DNA of 64,000 nt from Ptychodera flava (GCF_041260155.1 NW_027248277.1:8786212-8850211), one strand, 5' to 3'. Positions 23,131 to 35,580 are shown, counted from the first letter of the stretch. Translations and numbers: made by a program. Notes: a model not told the origin generated them from the letters alone.

Positions 23131-24459
23131 ATCATTGCGTACAAAGATTGACAGCTGAATAAACTAATCAGATAAAATGAAATGTGGGTGCCGCACTCTG
23201 ATTGGGCTGATGGCTGTCACAATTTTTTATAACGTACAAGTTTGCAACATTGACGGGAAGCGCGCAAAACTTTAACCTGTAAACAGGTCAGGCCAAACTG
23301 ATTATATCGGACTTTCTTTTCCGGTGGCAACACAATCGTTCTTTGCTTGTTAGTTACTCGATCCATTGATCCCAAAATGAAATAGGAAAATGAGATCTTG
23401 ATAACCCTCAGAAATGCCCAATGTCTCAACAGTAATATTGATGAAAACCTCTGCGAATGCAAGATCTTTGAATGTCTTTTGGACACGTAGTGTGACTTAA
23501 TTTACTGAAACCTGGCTCAACGGCAGAGTGAACGAGTTTCACGTAGATATTGATGGAAACAATTTTCAATTGTCAATGGGTAAGCTTCATGTCCAGGACA
23601 AATGAAATATTATGGCTTTCCTCAGGGTTTCATTCTTCTCCAACTGTATTCTTAGTATCTATAAATATCGGCGATAGGTACACCCTAATAGGCCATCGTA
23701 GAAGTTATACCTGCCAATCAGGTGTCAAAAATTTTAATATCGTTTTAGTCTGCTTTTGATACCGTCATTGACACAAAGAATATATATCTGCAAATGATGC
23801 GATTAAACATGCATAGTTTAATTTCAACTCTTTGGGATTTAATTATATCGATGACTTGCCCTTCTCTTCCACTTTGAAATTGGGGAATGACATACATTTT
23901 TGCCTTGATGGAATAGTACCAAACAACGCTAAAATATTTTCGAATAATACCCGATGTGTGTTCCATGCTACCGCCATATTGGCTAGTGCCTGTTGCTTAG
24001 CAATAGTTACGGTCAAGGCCATAGCAGTCATAGCCTCATTTCGACAAAACATTTACATCCTATTTACTATATTTTGTTTATGATTATGTTTATGTTTATT
24101 TCCATTTACACGAATACACAGCGCGATACTGCGTCGAGCACTGAACTAGTATCGACTTTAACGAAAAGACATGCGGGCGAGACGTACATGCGATATCGAC
24201 AAAGCTGCATATTCCTCCTTGTGCGTCTCAATGTTAGCTGATGTTGTCACTACGCCGTTGCACTGTTGCCGCTTTAGTTTTGTAAATACTAGTATTGTTT
24301 TAAATAGTACTTTCACTGTCATCTAATGAAGATAAATTAAAGATAAAATCACCACAACTATTGAAGTGATTATGCTAGCTTCTTTAAAATCATTTTTTAT
24401 TTTTCATGACTGAGACGTTCCAAACACTTATTCACACCCACAAAGTCATTATATTCGTT
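23131..24459. other. Non-coding stretch with a dispersed repeat
   Basis: No gene is recognised. A word block near 23745-23860 (tgatgcgattaaacatgcat, agtttaatttcaact) recurs in altered form near 27175-27300 and 27650-27755, so an old dispersed repeat is present three times. Confidence 0.45.
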
Positions 24460-24816
24460 CGGGTAGTATGCACCTCGAAAGTGAAAGACTTAAACTTTTG
24501 CTTAAACTTTCCTTAATGAAACTTTCAGCCATTCTCTTACTAAATCAAGAATAAAACTCGGGGGTCACCGTGCAAATTTTGGTACTAGAGAAACAAATAA
24601 CCCAAGATTTACCGATATTCAAAATTCAAAATGGCCGCCATCCCTGTGTTAACTCATGGAGAAAAATAAAAGTTTTTGATTTTCGAAAAACTAATCCGGT
24701 GAAAAGTCTTCTTACACCAAGAGCTTTAAAATGAACCCCACAAGTGGTATATCAGAAAAAAAATTGTTAAAGTTTGAGAGTCCGAATGTCTGTCCCCGAG
24801 GCGCGTTCTACCTTAA
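24460..24816 (-). repeat. MITE family A, copy 5
   Basis: Well-preserved reverse copy from gtagtatgcacctcgaaagt to gcgttctaccttaa, with the core TTCAAAATGGCCGCCATCCC. One edge keeps TTAA. Confidence 0.85.
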
Positions 24817-25144
24817 AACAATTGTTTAAAGATGATCAACAAGCTATGTCACCATTAGATGTCCGACGTTACCTTGTTGATATCAAATCTGTTCAAACGT
24901 TACAAGACCATAAAAAAGGTAATAAAAAACATGACCGTGTCATTACGTCACAAGTATTTTCCGAGCTGAACGAAGCAAAATATTAGGGAATGATATACTT
25001 ATCACATGCACAAGCGAAGAATTCTACTTGTGTAAAACTAACGAGATGACAAAAGTTAATAGACATTGCGTAACATTTTGAAACAAAAGAAACGTAATAC
25101 TCGTTTCCAATATATTGCATGAATGAAAAGCCAATTTATATATT
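24817..25144. other. Short intergenic stretch
   Basis: An open frame running out of the MITE (about 24817-24986, SPLDVRRYLVDIKSVQTLQ) has fairly protein-like composition but no recognisable motif and no plausible own start. I see no gene here with confidence. Confidence 0.3.
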
Positions 25145-26055
25145 TCATTCATATACGAATTTCAATCCATGTTGATGGTTTTTTGTGTGATTTCTGTGTC
25201 AAACAGTTCGTTTTGTGCTGCGGTGAAGTGGTTTTTCCAGTCGCCTACTTGGCCTTTGCGTAGATGTCGCTTCCCAATGGTAAACGAATCAACATCTCCA
25301 ATAGCTGAATATTTCTGGTAAAATTCTGGACCATTGCGCATCGAAGTAAAGATGCAACTTTCAGTCACATTATCAAGTTCTTCGTTCGTCTTCGGACGAC
25401 CAAGAAAATCAGCAACTTCGGCCAGGACGGACCCAAGGTCTTTCTTCATGTCCTCGAATCGGACATGCAGTACGTTGTCTTTCAGTCCATACCGATTCCA
25501 TCCGACCACATTTTCCAGCCATGATCCAAACCGCATATTGCCTTCCATAAACGCAATGACCTATTCATCCCATGTCAAATCTATTCCATGTCCTGTCAAC
25601 GCCTTTTGGAAAAGATACTCGGATACACAAACATCCTTCGGATTCCTAGATACGCAGATGACTTTACACTTCTTCTCTCCCTTGATCCACTTGCGTGGAA
25701 AAAACTGGGGTGGTAGGTGAAAATACAGCAACCTTGGTGACGGCATTTCATGGAAAAACTTCTTCACTGCTTTTACACGTTCTGCATAGGAACCAGACAG
25801 GCGGGTCTCGTCTTCGTATAACATATCAATGCGAACTGATCTCTCTGATTGAGGTAGGATTAAATTCAGGTCAGTTTGTAGGCTACTTACTGCCTTCAAC
25901 ATCCAATACGTTCCAGATTTAGGGTACGTTACGACGACTATGTCATCTGGCCTAATGTCCCACTCGTCTATTGCCTGGCTTTCAAAAAGTTGCTTGTTGT
26001 AGAAAGCGTCCGTAAAGAAGTGCTTATTGTAGATGAAACCAGATGGCTTTGCCAT
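25145..26055 (-). pseudogene. Cytosolic sulfotransferase pseudogene
   Basis: Intronless sulfotransferase-1 family sequence; the family moves sulfate from PAPS to alcohols, phenols, steroids or amines in the cytosol. All signatures are present: the PAPS 5'-phosphosulfate loop TYPKSGTYW, catalytic His in FHLPPQF, the 3'-phosphate motif RNPKDVCVS and the C-terminal RKGQVGDWKNHFT. Length (about 300 codons) is normal. Two lesions are seen: TAG at 25561-25563 where the plus-strand paralogue has Trp (LTWEEWVKAF), and a frame change in the last dozen codons, after which GLKFVYE would follow in another frame up to a stop at 25145-25147. The start (MAKPSGFIY) agrees with the paralogue's MAKEWPGFFY. It lies in the spacer between inverted units B and C. 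Two lesions favour a real but recent pseudogene over sequencing error. Confidence 0.85.
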
Positions 26056-28235
26056 TCTGTAATTTTGTGCGCGTTCTTTAAGGTTTGTGTCAGTTAAAGG
26101 TTAAAGAAACAAACTTAGAGTATGCCGAGCGCATACTGTTTCCGCCTTTATATATTGGATACAGGACTATAAAGGTTACTATTCCCCAACCCCTTCTGGC
26201 AATTCTATACCTGGCCTCATTTGTTTTGATTAAATGCACTTTAGAGAAAAATCCATATCGTGGGCCAGTTTGAAGCCGAAACTAACTATGATGATTAACC
26301 CTGAATTTGAAATTTTAAAGGCGATCAAGGAGTTCAAAATTTCAGTATTTTTTTAAAACCTACATGAGGGTGATTCGATAGCGAGTGTCCTTCGCCCCAT
26401 CAAACATTGGTCAGTTTCAGAGTGACATTTGCATTATTGATATCTATTTAAAACTCTTCAACATCTGTGGTAATCTAAAAGAATCAACACCTACGCGTCA
26501 AATCACCTCTTTCTGAGGTCTTCATTCTGATACGTTCAAACTCTAGAAAGCGGTTTGTTTTTGACAATTTGTTCTGACCAAAGTGTGCATAATCTCATCT
26601 AGAATCAGCGAACCACTATAAGTGTCTTGATATGGTCCGTTTCTGACAAAAGCGACCAAATTGTAACATGGTATGAAACAGCAAACTACGCAACAACTTT
26701 GTAACTTCCCTCCACACTTATAGTCTTTCAGAAATCTTGATGTCATATGTGTAGTCGAAAAGATGTAATTTCTTGCAAATCCAAAAAGACGTTGGTTCCT
26801 CCTGGAAGGGCGTAAATGAATCATATTAGTAAAATAGTACGCAGTATATAGTTCTTTGCTGGAAAGCTAGAAATTATGTGAAGCCATGTACCAATGTTTT
26901 TGTAAATGTGTTTTGTTTGAAGCTTAAGGTTAATATTATAAGTAAACATATTTACTCGGCTATATTTTATTGAAAGCAAAAAGTAATTCCTGCAGCACTA
27001 TATCTTATGTTCTTAATATCTGCTATTTACCAATAGAATGATATGTATGATATCTATAAAGAGTTTTACCTTTAACACAGAGTAGTCAACTAAATGACGA
27101 AAATCATTAGATTGACAGTTAGATGTACCCTTTTCAACCTTCAGGACTGCCTGTTATTCTGATGTCGATTTTGAACGTCATTGCTATTTCAGTCTGCTCT
27201 GACAAACGACATGGAACTAAATAATACATATTTGTCAAAGATGCGATCAAACACAATGAGTTAAGTTTATGCTCTTTGGGGCAAATTTAGTGATGACGTG
27301 TAAATTTCGAAAACCGATCAAACGATACATAACAAAATTATTCGGTAAGAAATGATGTGGAGGTGTTAGTGTTGATATCAATGAAGACTTGTATGATCAA
27401 TAATGATGCCAATATCAACCTACAGTACACGGATAGCCAAAATGTTTCTTGTCAGGCTAGGACCATTCTACTCTACCATTGGACACATTGCACATCCCAC
27501 CAAGTGCTAATGCCAGAAAAGATGCAAAGATCAGCAGCACTGTTCATGTTTTAAAACTACTGGCTCCTGGTGCTTCTCAAATCAGCCGTGACATTTTCAA
27601 TTACTGAGGCCGAAAATAGCTTGTATCAACTGCCTATGATACTGCTGTTGCTTATAACATGTCATGGTTATTTTAGTTTGATAAAAAATAGAAATGAGAA
27701 ACATATCTCTGCCAATGATGCGATTAAACACGCGAAGTTTAATTTCTAACTTAACAGTCTACTTTCAGCATGGTTGGGGCTGGGTGCCCTGGCCTTTTTA
27801 GGCGGCCTGCTTTTCGCATGTTGTATGTAGTATGAACATCCCGTGGAAATTGATAGAATACTAAGAGGAATCTATAGCTGGATATAACTATTGGCACCCA
27901 AGGACAGGTTCAACCTTGCACAAACTTTATAATAACTCTATAGTGTCTTGGAGGGCACCAATGGAGCTTCGCCATTCTAACTGCCCTTTAGAATTCCAGA
28001 CTAGATTATTGCAAGTGAATCGCACAATCGCATTTATGTAAGGGACAAAATTTCTACTACCACTGATAATAGACAAGTTGCATGGGACTGTCCGTTTTGT
28101 TGTATTTTAGAGCTGTTTTTGAAGATATACAACTCAAGTTGGTTCCATAGGAAAACACTAGTGGAAAGTAACGTACTGCTCCGATGAAAGTGTTGAACGC
28201 CAGTTTTACTTGGGTTTTTTATCGCTCTCGGTTAA
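26056..28235. other. Long non-coding stretch
   Basis: No gene is recognised. It holds two further copies of the dispersed repeat described near 23.8 kb (about 27175-27300 and 27650-27755, word atgatgcgattaaacacg). Short open frames show no coding character. Confidence 0.5.
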
Positions 28236-28604
28236 TTAAGGTAATATGCACCTTGAAACTGAAGGATTTAAAGTTTTGTTCAAATGTCCTTAAGGAAGAG
28301 AATGGTTAAAATTTAACCATTCTCTTTCAAAATCAATAATAAAAATCGGGCGTTACCGCTCAAAATTTGTTTGTAGAGAAACAAATAACCCAAGACTTAC
28401 CGATATTTAAAATTCAAAATGGCCGCCGTCCGTGTGTTAACTCTATGGAGATAAATGAAATTTTCGAATTTCGAAAAACTAAATTGGTAAAACGTTTTCT
28501 TTCAGCAAGAGCTTTAAAATGAACCCCAACAAACGGTATATCAGAAGAGAATTGTAAAAGTTTGAGAGTCCGAATATATGTCCCCGAGGCATGTTCTACC
28601 CTAA
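28236..28604 (-). repeat. MITE family A, copy 6
   Basis: Reverse copy beginning TTAAGGTAATATGCACC and ending GCATGTTCTACCCTAA, so both ends are recognisable. The core has one change (AAAATGGCCGCCGTCC). Confidence 0.85.
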
Positions 28605-29089
28605 GACCAAACCAATGATAAGTAAGCACAAACTGTCTAAAGTGTTATTAAAATGGGATACTGTAATACTCAGTGTAAAGCACACACCTGGAAATGTCCG
28701 AAGTAACTGATCCACGCAAAGCGCCGATTAGAAGATTAAGAATACTACAGACTAAATTCTTCACTAGAATTGCAGTAATGATAAATAAGCAATGTATTTC
28801 ACCGGTGAGAATATGGTGAGTCCACTGTAAATGTTACAGGGTGACGTAGTATGATAAATCTAATGCAAATAAACGTTTATTTACCAGTCTTAGAGGAGAT
28901 TGAGGGGCTGAATAGATCATTTAAAGGGACAGTCTGCATTCCTCCTTATTAATATTGGGCATTTACAATGTGTTAGCTCTTTGTTTGCCAGGCTCTTTGA
29001 AATGTTCATCAAGTGGGTTAATTTGCTTTCAGATGAAGTTGACAAATAACCCGTCCGTTTAATCAACTGTTTCATATTGATTCAAGCCA
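28605..29089. other. Non-coding stretch before unit C
   Basis: No gene is seen. A TTTAAAGGGACAGTC word at 28918-28932 looks like one end of a TTAA-type miniature element, but no second end was found. Confidence 0.35.
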
Positions 29090-29747
29090 TTTATGGCGAA
29101 AGGTGCTTTGTCTGCGCAAGAAGTAAATCAGTTGATCGTCATAGTAAAAAATAAAAACAACTCACATATTTTGCCACTACAAAGCGAATAAATTTTCATT
29201 AAGGGACATGAACAAGTGTCAAAGGGCGGACAGGACATTTCTAAGATAACGAATTTTTTCAATGAAAGTCATTATAATATTAAATTTGCTTCACAGCGAA
29301 TCATCGTACATATGTTGATGTCCTTGTGTCTGGGTGTGTATGTGTTGTACGAATCTGTTTAAGTATGCAAAAGATATTGAAATAAACAAATCAAAGAAAT
29401 ATACAAAATTCATCAAAAGCGGTAGGCCGTAAATTATTCAGAAAAGAGGTCGCGTGTATGAGAAATACTTTGAAAGATAAGCTTTAGTAATTATTGTTAG
29501 AAAGGTCTCATGAGTCGAATCTTCGACGAGTAAAGAAGTTTTCACCACATGAAGCATCTATTGAGGTTCTGGCGATGATTTCAAAAATACATAGTTAGCT
29601 TTCTTTATTATCAATGTCTGTAATATTTATTCGCACAGTGTACGTCACACAAGTTACGGCCATTGATATATTTCCAACTGCTTGGCTTTCTTTCCAGAAC
29701 TACACAGACAGGCAGAGTGACTTCAGTTTAATCTCAGCTACGTACCA

Positions 29748-30761
29748 ATGAACAGGATGGTTGGTGAGCAGAAGACAGGTCTTGCCGTTGTCGTGACGGA
29801 AACGACTTTGTTTGCTGTCATCGCTTTCCTAATTATCAGCAGTAACGTGTTGAACATTGCTGTGCTCAGCAAAAACAACATTCTATCAATCGGGGGTCGT
29901 TGCTTCATGATGTCCCTAGCTGTTGCTGATCTCGGAGTCGGATTGCTGTTCGGTACAGCTTTGGTCGGATGTGTGACCCGGGAAGCTCTGATTGATTCTG
30001 TATTCCCGGGATGTTTTGTCTTGGGTGCATTAAATCACATTGTATACACAGCATCCACAATCTCCCTGGCACTGATCGCTCTGGACAGATACCTTGCAAT
30101 ATCACGACCTATCTACTATCTCAATGTAGTGACAAAGACAAGAGCGTTCATGGTTACTCTTATCGCGTGGACTTTATTGGCCTTGTACGCAATCGCTCTT
30201 GGACTAATCGATGGTAATTTCTATAAATACAACCGTAACAACTTTCTGTGCCTGCCGATCTACAGGAAGCTGAACTTATGGCTATCCACCTGCATTGTCC
30301 TGTGGCTTGTTCCATTTGGAGGGATAGTTTTCGCCTACGTCAGAATTCTCATGATCATACGAAACCGACGCAGACGGATCAGCAATCAGGTAGCTGGCCA
30401 TGAGCAAGGCGGGAACCAAATTGGAAGCAGTGCCACTAACCAATCAGGTACGAAAGCAGCGAAAATGTGCATCGTTATAACACTTGTCTTCTTTTTAGCA
30501 TGGTTGCCGTATGGAGTGTTAATTTTCTATAATCATACTCATGCAGAGGCAATTAATCAAGGAGCGTCACCTTCGATCATTATTGCAGTAACCTGCGTCT
30601 TGGCATCCAACAGTTTCTGGAACTTCGTCATCTACAGTGCAATGAACAGTTCCTTCAGGAAAGCCGCGTTCGGTCTGATAAAGAAATTACCATGTTGTTC
30701 GAAGGATACACCTGTTGAAAATATTGCCATTAATACGATTGCATCTGCAACCGAACTGTAG
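29748..30761 (+). CDS. Orphan rhodopsin-class (class A) GPCR, intact
   Basis: A 337-residue, single-exon seven-helix receptor nearly identical to the unit B protein through TM4. Motifs sit at the same positions: Asn33, Asp61, Cys89, DRY 113-115, Trp141, a TM5 Pro near 189, LAWLPY in TM6 and NFVIY in TM7. Differences gather in the second extracellular loop and TM5 (RNNFLCLPIYRKLNLWLST), the third loop and the TM6-TM7 loop (HTHAEAINQGASPS). In this family class that is where ligand selectivity usually lies, so the paralogues may have diverged in ligand. The third loop (NQVAGHEQGGNQIGSSATNQ) is closer to unit A than to unit B. Start at MNRMVGE as in unit B. The ligand is unknown. Confidence 0.9.
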   Translation: MNRMVGEQKTGLAVVVTETTLFAVIAFLIISSNVLNIAVLSKNNILSIGGRCFMMSLAVADLGVGLLFGTALVGCVTREALIDSVFPGCFVLGALNHIVYTASTISLALIALDRYLAISRPIYYLNVVTKTRAFMVTLIAWTLLALYAIALGLIDGNFYKYNRNNFLCLPIYRKLNLWLSTCIVLWLVPFGGIVFAYVRILMIIRNRRRRISNQVAGHEQGGNQIGSSATNQSGTKAAKMCIVITLVFFLAWLPYGVLIFYNHTHAEAINQGASPSIIIAVTCVLASNSFWNFVIYSAMNSSFRKAAFGLIKKLPCCSKDTPVENIAINTIASATEL

Positions 30762-30830
30762 TGGTTGTATCTGACGATAGAAATGGAAAATACTATCTAC
30801 AGAATGTTTTGAGGGATGATTTTGTATATG

Positions 30831-30960
30831 TAACGAACAGTTCATTCAGGAAAGCCGCGTTCGGTCTGATAAAGAAATTGTCGTGTTGTTCCAAGGAGTC
30901 TCCTGTTGAGAATATTTATTACTGTTGAATCTGTAACAGATCTGAAGTGGTTGTATCTGA
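30831..30960 (+). pseudogene. Second copy of the GPCR C-terminal tail (unit C)
   Basis: Seventy bases after the stop, the sequence again encodes NSSFRKAAFGLIKKL and SCCSKESPVENI in a clean frame, followed by the 3' flank words (gttgaatctgtaacagatct, gtggttgtatctga). It is the best preserved of the three tail repeats. It is probably a non-functional partial duplication; use as an alternative tail would need splicing that I cannot see. Confidence 0.65.
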
Positions 30961-33352
30961 AAATAGTAAAGGCAAATAATATCAAGATTAATTTTTTGAG
31001 ATGATTGTATAGGTATAGATATTAACATTAATTCTGTACGTTTTCTTGCCTAATAGGAATTCCATGCTATATCTTGACATACTTACATATATCCAGCATA
31101 TGATCGCCAACCCACAAAATCTTTCCTGTGGGACTTTAGATAGACGTTTTGAGATTTAACTTAAAGATATTAGTAGCACGAATGTAAATATATAAAATGG
31201 ACAACCAATGTGACAGAGTAATGATTAAGTAATATGTTACATTTACAATGTTGCGTTCTTAACTTGCTGGTGGAGAATTATTCTGCAATAAAGGGGTAGA
31301 ACAGGTTGTTCAATGTCCATAATTGACCTGTAGAGTTAAGACGATCAGCGCAGATCATACACATTGAAATAGAATGAGGTTATGTATACTATTTGAATGA
31401 AACAATCAAGTTATAAGCCTTACGGTCGTGGTGTTTTCACTGAGATATTTCATTATTGTTCTCACTTTCTGTCGATCCAGCACTGTCAGCATTGTGTTGT
31501 ACGGCTTTGGTTTCTCTAATTTTCTACATGGTTTTATTTCGTACCATTGATAAAGGCTTTGTCTTACTGTCCACTCTCTATTTTTCATGACATTTCATTG
31601 TTATTCATAGCATTTTGTGTATTTGTCTGTCTAGACGTGTACGAGTTAGTCTTCAACTCTGTAGAGAATAAAGTAACGCCTTGATAAATAGTAATCGATG
31701 TCTCTTGTCTTCCTTATGCGGTATTTATAGTCATCTCTGGAGGAGCTTTTGAGGGGGACTTGAAAAAATGAGAGTAGGGACTGGGAATATTGTACTGAAT
31801 ATAGGACTTAAAATAAATAAGACCGCTGATTGGAAGTGTCCTAGTGGACCAATATTGATCACTAGGCAAAACACGTTTGCAGTTGTGTATTCATATCGAA
31901 AAGAGTACTTTCTCTCACCAGTAACGTTTAGCACGAATTACATGAAACTACTCAAGCTGACTTGTTGTGTAAAGGGAATTTTACTTGTTTAAGAGTAGCA
32001 CAAACATACTGACAATGAACTTCTCATCTTGTGCAGGATGTTTGAGACTATCTGACGGTCTACACAGTTGTTTGCAGAGTTCTTCGGAAACATAAACTGA
32101 TGTTGTATCTTATGTTGCCAGACTGACTAGCACCTGTTGGTTCTGACATCCCATAATTGACCATTTTCTATGAGTCCAAACTCAACGACAAAGTGACTTC
32201 AAGATTTACATGATATACATATGGACTAGCTATAGTGTATTAATTGAAGATGTAGTTTCCCTTGGACATGACTAAGTTTATCATCACGGCTTGTACATTG
32301 TGTCATCATCAAATGTCGAAAAAGTTGTCTTTTCCAATTTGTAAGGTATAATTATGTACAATATGGGATAAACTTCCAAAATATATCTCACTCAAAGAGG
32401 GATTTATCTTCCATTATTTGTCTCTCGTTGTTGCAATACAAAATATGTTAGGGAACCCTGAATTCAAATACCATGCTATTCGTAGTGTTTGCATGAGTTT
32501 ATAATGAAAAGTTTGTTCCATCAACGTGAGGGGAAATCACCCAGTTTCCACTTATTTTCATATCGATAAGTTTGCTACTTTACAAGAAATTATGATACAC
32601 GTTGAAAATGCGTGCAGCTTACCACAAGTTCTTATTATTGTGTTTTCCGTTCAAATTCTCAAGTCATTTCATTAGTCACTTTTGATACACACAATTGTAG
32701 CTCTCCCTTCACAAGTTTGTGAAACACTGCTGCTTTAAAATTTACTCAATGCGGTATATATCAGAAAGAAATTCGGCTAAACTATTTATAGAAGGTATAT
32801 TTATTATCAGTTATGCATAAAACCTGTAGCAAACTAAAAAAACTTAATTAAATACATTAAACGAATACAAAATATCAAAGATGATTATACTTTTCATTCT
32901 TTATTTAAGGTGTTTTGCAAACTGACATTGCGTTCAGAGACGTGTATGCCTCAACAATGACATTAAAACCAAACTTACCATACTTAAGAGAGAAGGTCAT
33001 CTATTTTCATCTATACATTCTTTGATAAGAACGATTAAGAAAACCCCAAGCCTTCATAACTGGCCCTGAAAAGTGCAGAAAGTTAAGAATTATTGCAAAT
33101 GCACACCAAGAAATATTTAAACGTGATTTTTCTTTTGCTGTTTTGGGAAAAAACGATAAATATTTCATTGATCGCGACTTGCAATGAGAACACACGAGTG
33201 TGAGGGTTGACATTCAGTGCCGTTTCAGTCAAATCAATTTTTGCAGAGCCAACTGAATTTATTGTGGATGTCTACAGAAGAAAGCTCAAACTTCGCATAT
33301 TGCTTTTGATTTTTATATATAACGGATGTTAAAAATCACAAACAGGTAAGTG
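30961..33352. other. Unit C flank, no gene
   Basis: Non-coding, corresponding to inverted unit B (for example 31640-32060 with 17960-18440). No gene or RNA was recognised. Confidence 0.55.
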
Positions 33353-34559
33353 GTGTACACTCCAAAAATGTAATAATCTCCACAAATGTAATATCAACCA
33401 CAATTGTAATAAAATCAACCACAAATGTAATAAAATAGTCAACCATTAATGTAACAACCCGCAACCACAAATGTAATAAACAAATTAACCATAAATGTAA
33501 TAAACTTGAACTTGCATATGTGATCATTTGTTTATCAATGCCCTGAGTAAATAATAACTTTAATAAGACTAGTGTAATGTTATTGCATACTTTCCTGAAA
33601 CTAGGTTTCCTTTCCGAAACACAGAATAGAATACTTTGAGAACACTATCAGAAAACGGCGAGGTACTGATCAAACCGTTAGATAATGGAAGTGGAAAAGC
33701 AGTTCTAGACACTGATAATTACATAATAAGGAAGCGTCAAAATAACTCGTCAACCAGTGATACCACACAAAGTTTATGACAGATGACTCCGAACAAATAA
33801 CAGAGAATATAAAAACCTTATAACAGAAACTTACGACACAAAACATGTTGACGAGAACATATCCTTCAATCTAGTAAAAACAATACGAACACTACCTTGA
33901 ACACAGTAGAGCAAAATTAGACATCCTGGCATCTCTAGTGAAGGAACAAACTTCAAGTGGGACAACATAGGAATACAGACAATCTATCGATTATTCCACA
34001 CAATTTATCCACTTAAGACGAATTTGAGGCGATCGATTAAGAAAGTACGGCAATTTTCGAAAAAACGGCGTTAAAGGATCGTAGTGTTATACAGTCTTCC
34101 CCACTCTGGAGTTAGAGGACTGCACTGACATTCAGATTACAGCTGTGTCTAGCCATGGCCAATCAGTTCTGTACACAAAATAGGGAAACGTAAAATACAC
34201 TTTCAAATATGCAAAAAACACTAAACGCAAACAATTAAGAAATGAATAATGTGTGGAGTTGCTTTCCTTATTACATAGATCAATATTTAAGGGCTAATTC
34301 CTCAATTGCAACGACAAAATAGATTTATTACATTTATGGTTGATAAGTATTACATTTATGGGTGTTTTTTTATTACATTTATGGTTACCATTTATTACAT
34401 TTGTGGTTGGTGTTTTTATTACATTTATGGTTGATTTTTGTTACATTTATGGGCGATATTACATTTATGGGTGCATTTTATTACAATTGTGGTTGATATT
34501 ACATTTGTGGAGGTTACAGATGTTACATTTATGGAGATTATTACATTTATGGAGGTTAC
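33353..34559. mobile_element. Fold-back element with iterated ACATTTATGG words
   Basis: Both ends are arrays of a 10-12-base word: CCACAAATGTAATA at the left (33360-33510) and its complement TTACATTTATGG at the right (34325-34560), so the ends can pair over more than 100 bases. AAGTG flanks both edges (33348-33352, 34560-34564), and unit B has a single AAGTG there, so this is an insertion with about 5 bp duplicated. The interior near 33.63-33.90 kb reads VLIKPLDNGSGKAVLDTDNY, then in another frame DDSEQITENIKTL, weakly like the N-terminal part of Penelope-like reverse transcriptases. That match is a reading from memory. The element is non-autonomous and decayed. Confidence 0.65.
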
Positions 34560-35239
34560 AAGTGGGACTTAAACTGGCTATGACTGTAGCCTGACATGAG
34601 AAATAAATTCGGTAGAAGCTGACTGCAAAAGAGTAAACTAGTACAGATTTCGAATGATTGATGAAGATAGAATGGTGATACCTACTAGATCTGAGACTTC
34701 TCCTAAGGGAGGCGAAGAAAGGATACTTTGCTACCCAGTATTTTATATGATGACATTGCGAAAAACGGTTTTATTGGGTGTCAATGGGTGAAAGCGTACA
34801 GACGACGCTAACGCTTTTACGTTTCTGTGGGTTTTTGTTTTTTAAGGAATATTTTAAAAGGAACGGTAAATGGCAAATACCTTGATTTATGGAAATGATA
34901 GCTCATTTAACTTTGTGAGCACGAATACAGTTCAAGGGCTCTATGATTCTCTCTTTTAGTTGGTGTATGGTTTTACGGATGAAGATCATATTACATTTAA
35001 CTTAGGTTATGCTGACAAACACTGCGTGTATGACATGTTAACTGACCAATACTGTACTGTAGCACAAACAACGGACTGTGTGCCCGAAGGTAGATGACCT
35101 ATTGCCCAAAGCCAGAGGAGCAAATATGTTAACAGTAACATGCCACGATACAGTGAATGATACTTATCGAACAGAAAGAGGAACAGTTTTAAATTGACAA
35201 AAACCTACATTCGAACTGATTCTATTAACGTCATTAACA

Positions 35240-35580
35240 GGTAGAATGCATCTGAGGAACAGATATTCTGACTCTCAAACTTTTACACTATCCCTGTGCT
35301 CATTTCGAAGATTATATACAAAATAAAGGTTTAATTTCAACGACTTAATTTTGTAAATATCGGGAATTTCAATTTCTCCCCATACAGATATCGGAGGGAT
35401 GGCGGCCATTTTGAATTTCAAATATTGGTATTAAAGTATTGGATAATTTTGTTTTTTCTAGTAAAACAGTTTGCACGGTGAGGCCTAGTCTTTATTCTTA
35501 ATATCGAATGAAACTTTGAAATATTTTTGCATCAGGAAAATTTGAGTGAAAGTTTAAGTCTTTCAATTTCGAGGTACAAA
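35240..35580 (+). repeat. MITE family A, copy 7 (unit C)
   Basis: Plus-orientation diverged copy (ggtagaatgcatctgaggaa, core GGATGGCGGCCATTTTGAAT). It is the inverted counterpart of the unit A and B copies. Confidence 0.75.

Noticed and set aside
29905-30217. Other-frame and antisense proteins within the receptor genes (also near 6929-7135 and 20780-20983)
   Set aside because: They are alternate-frame shadows conserved only because the receptor is.
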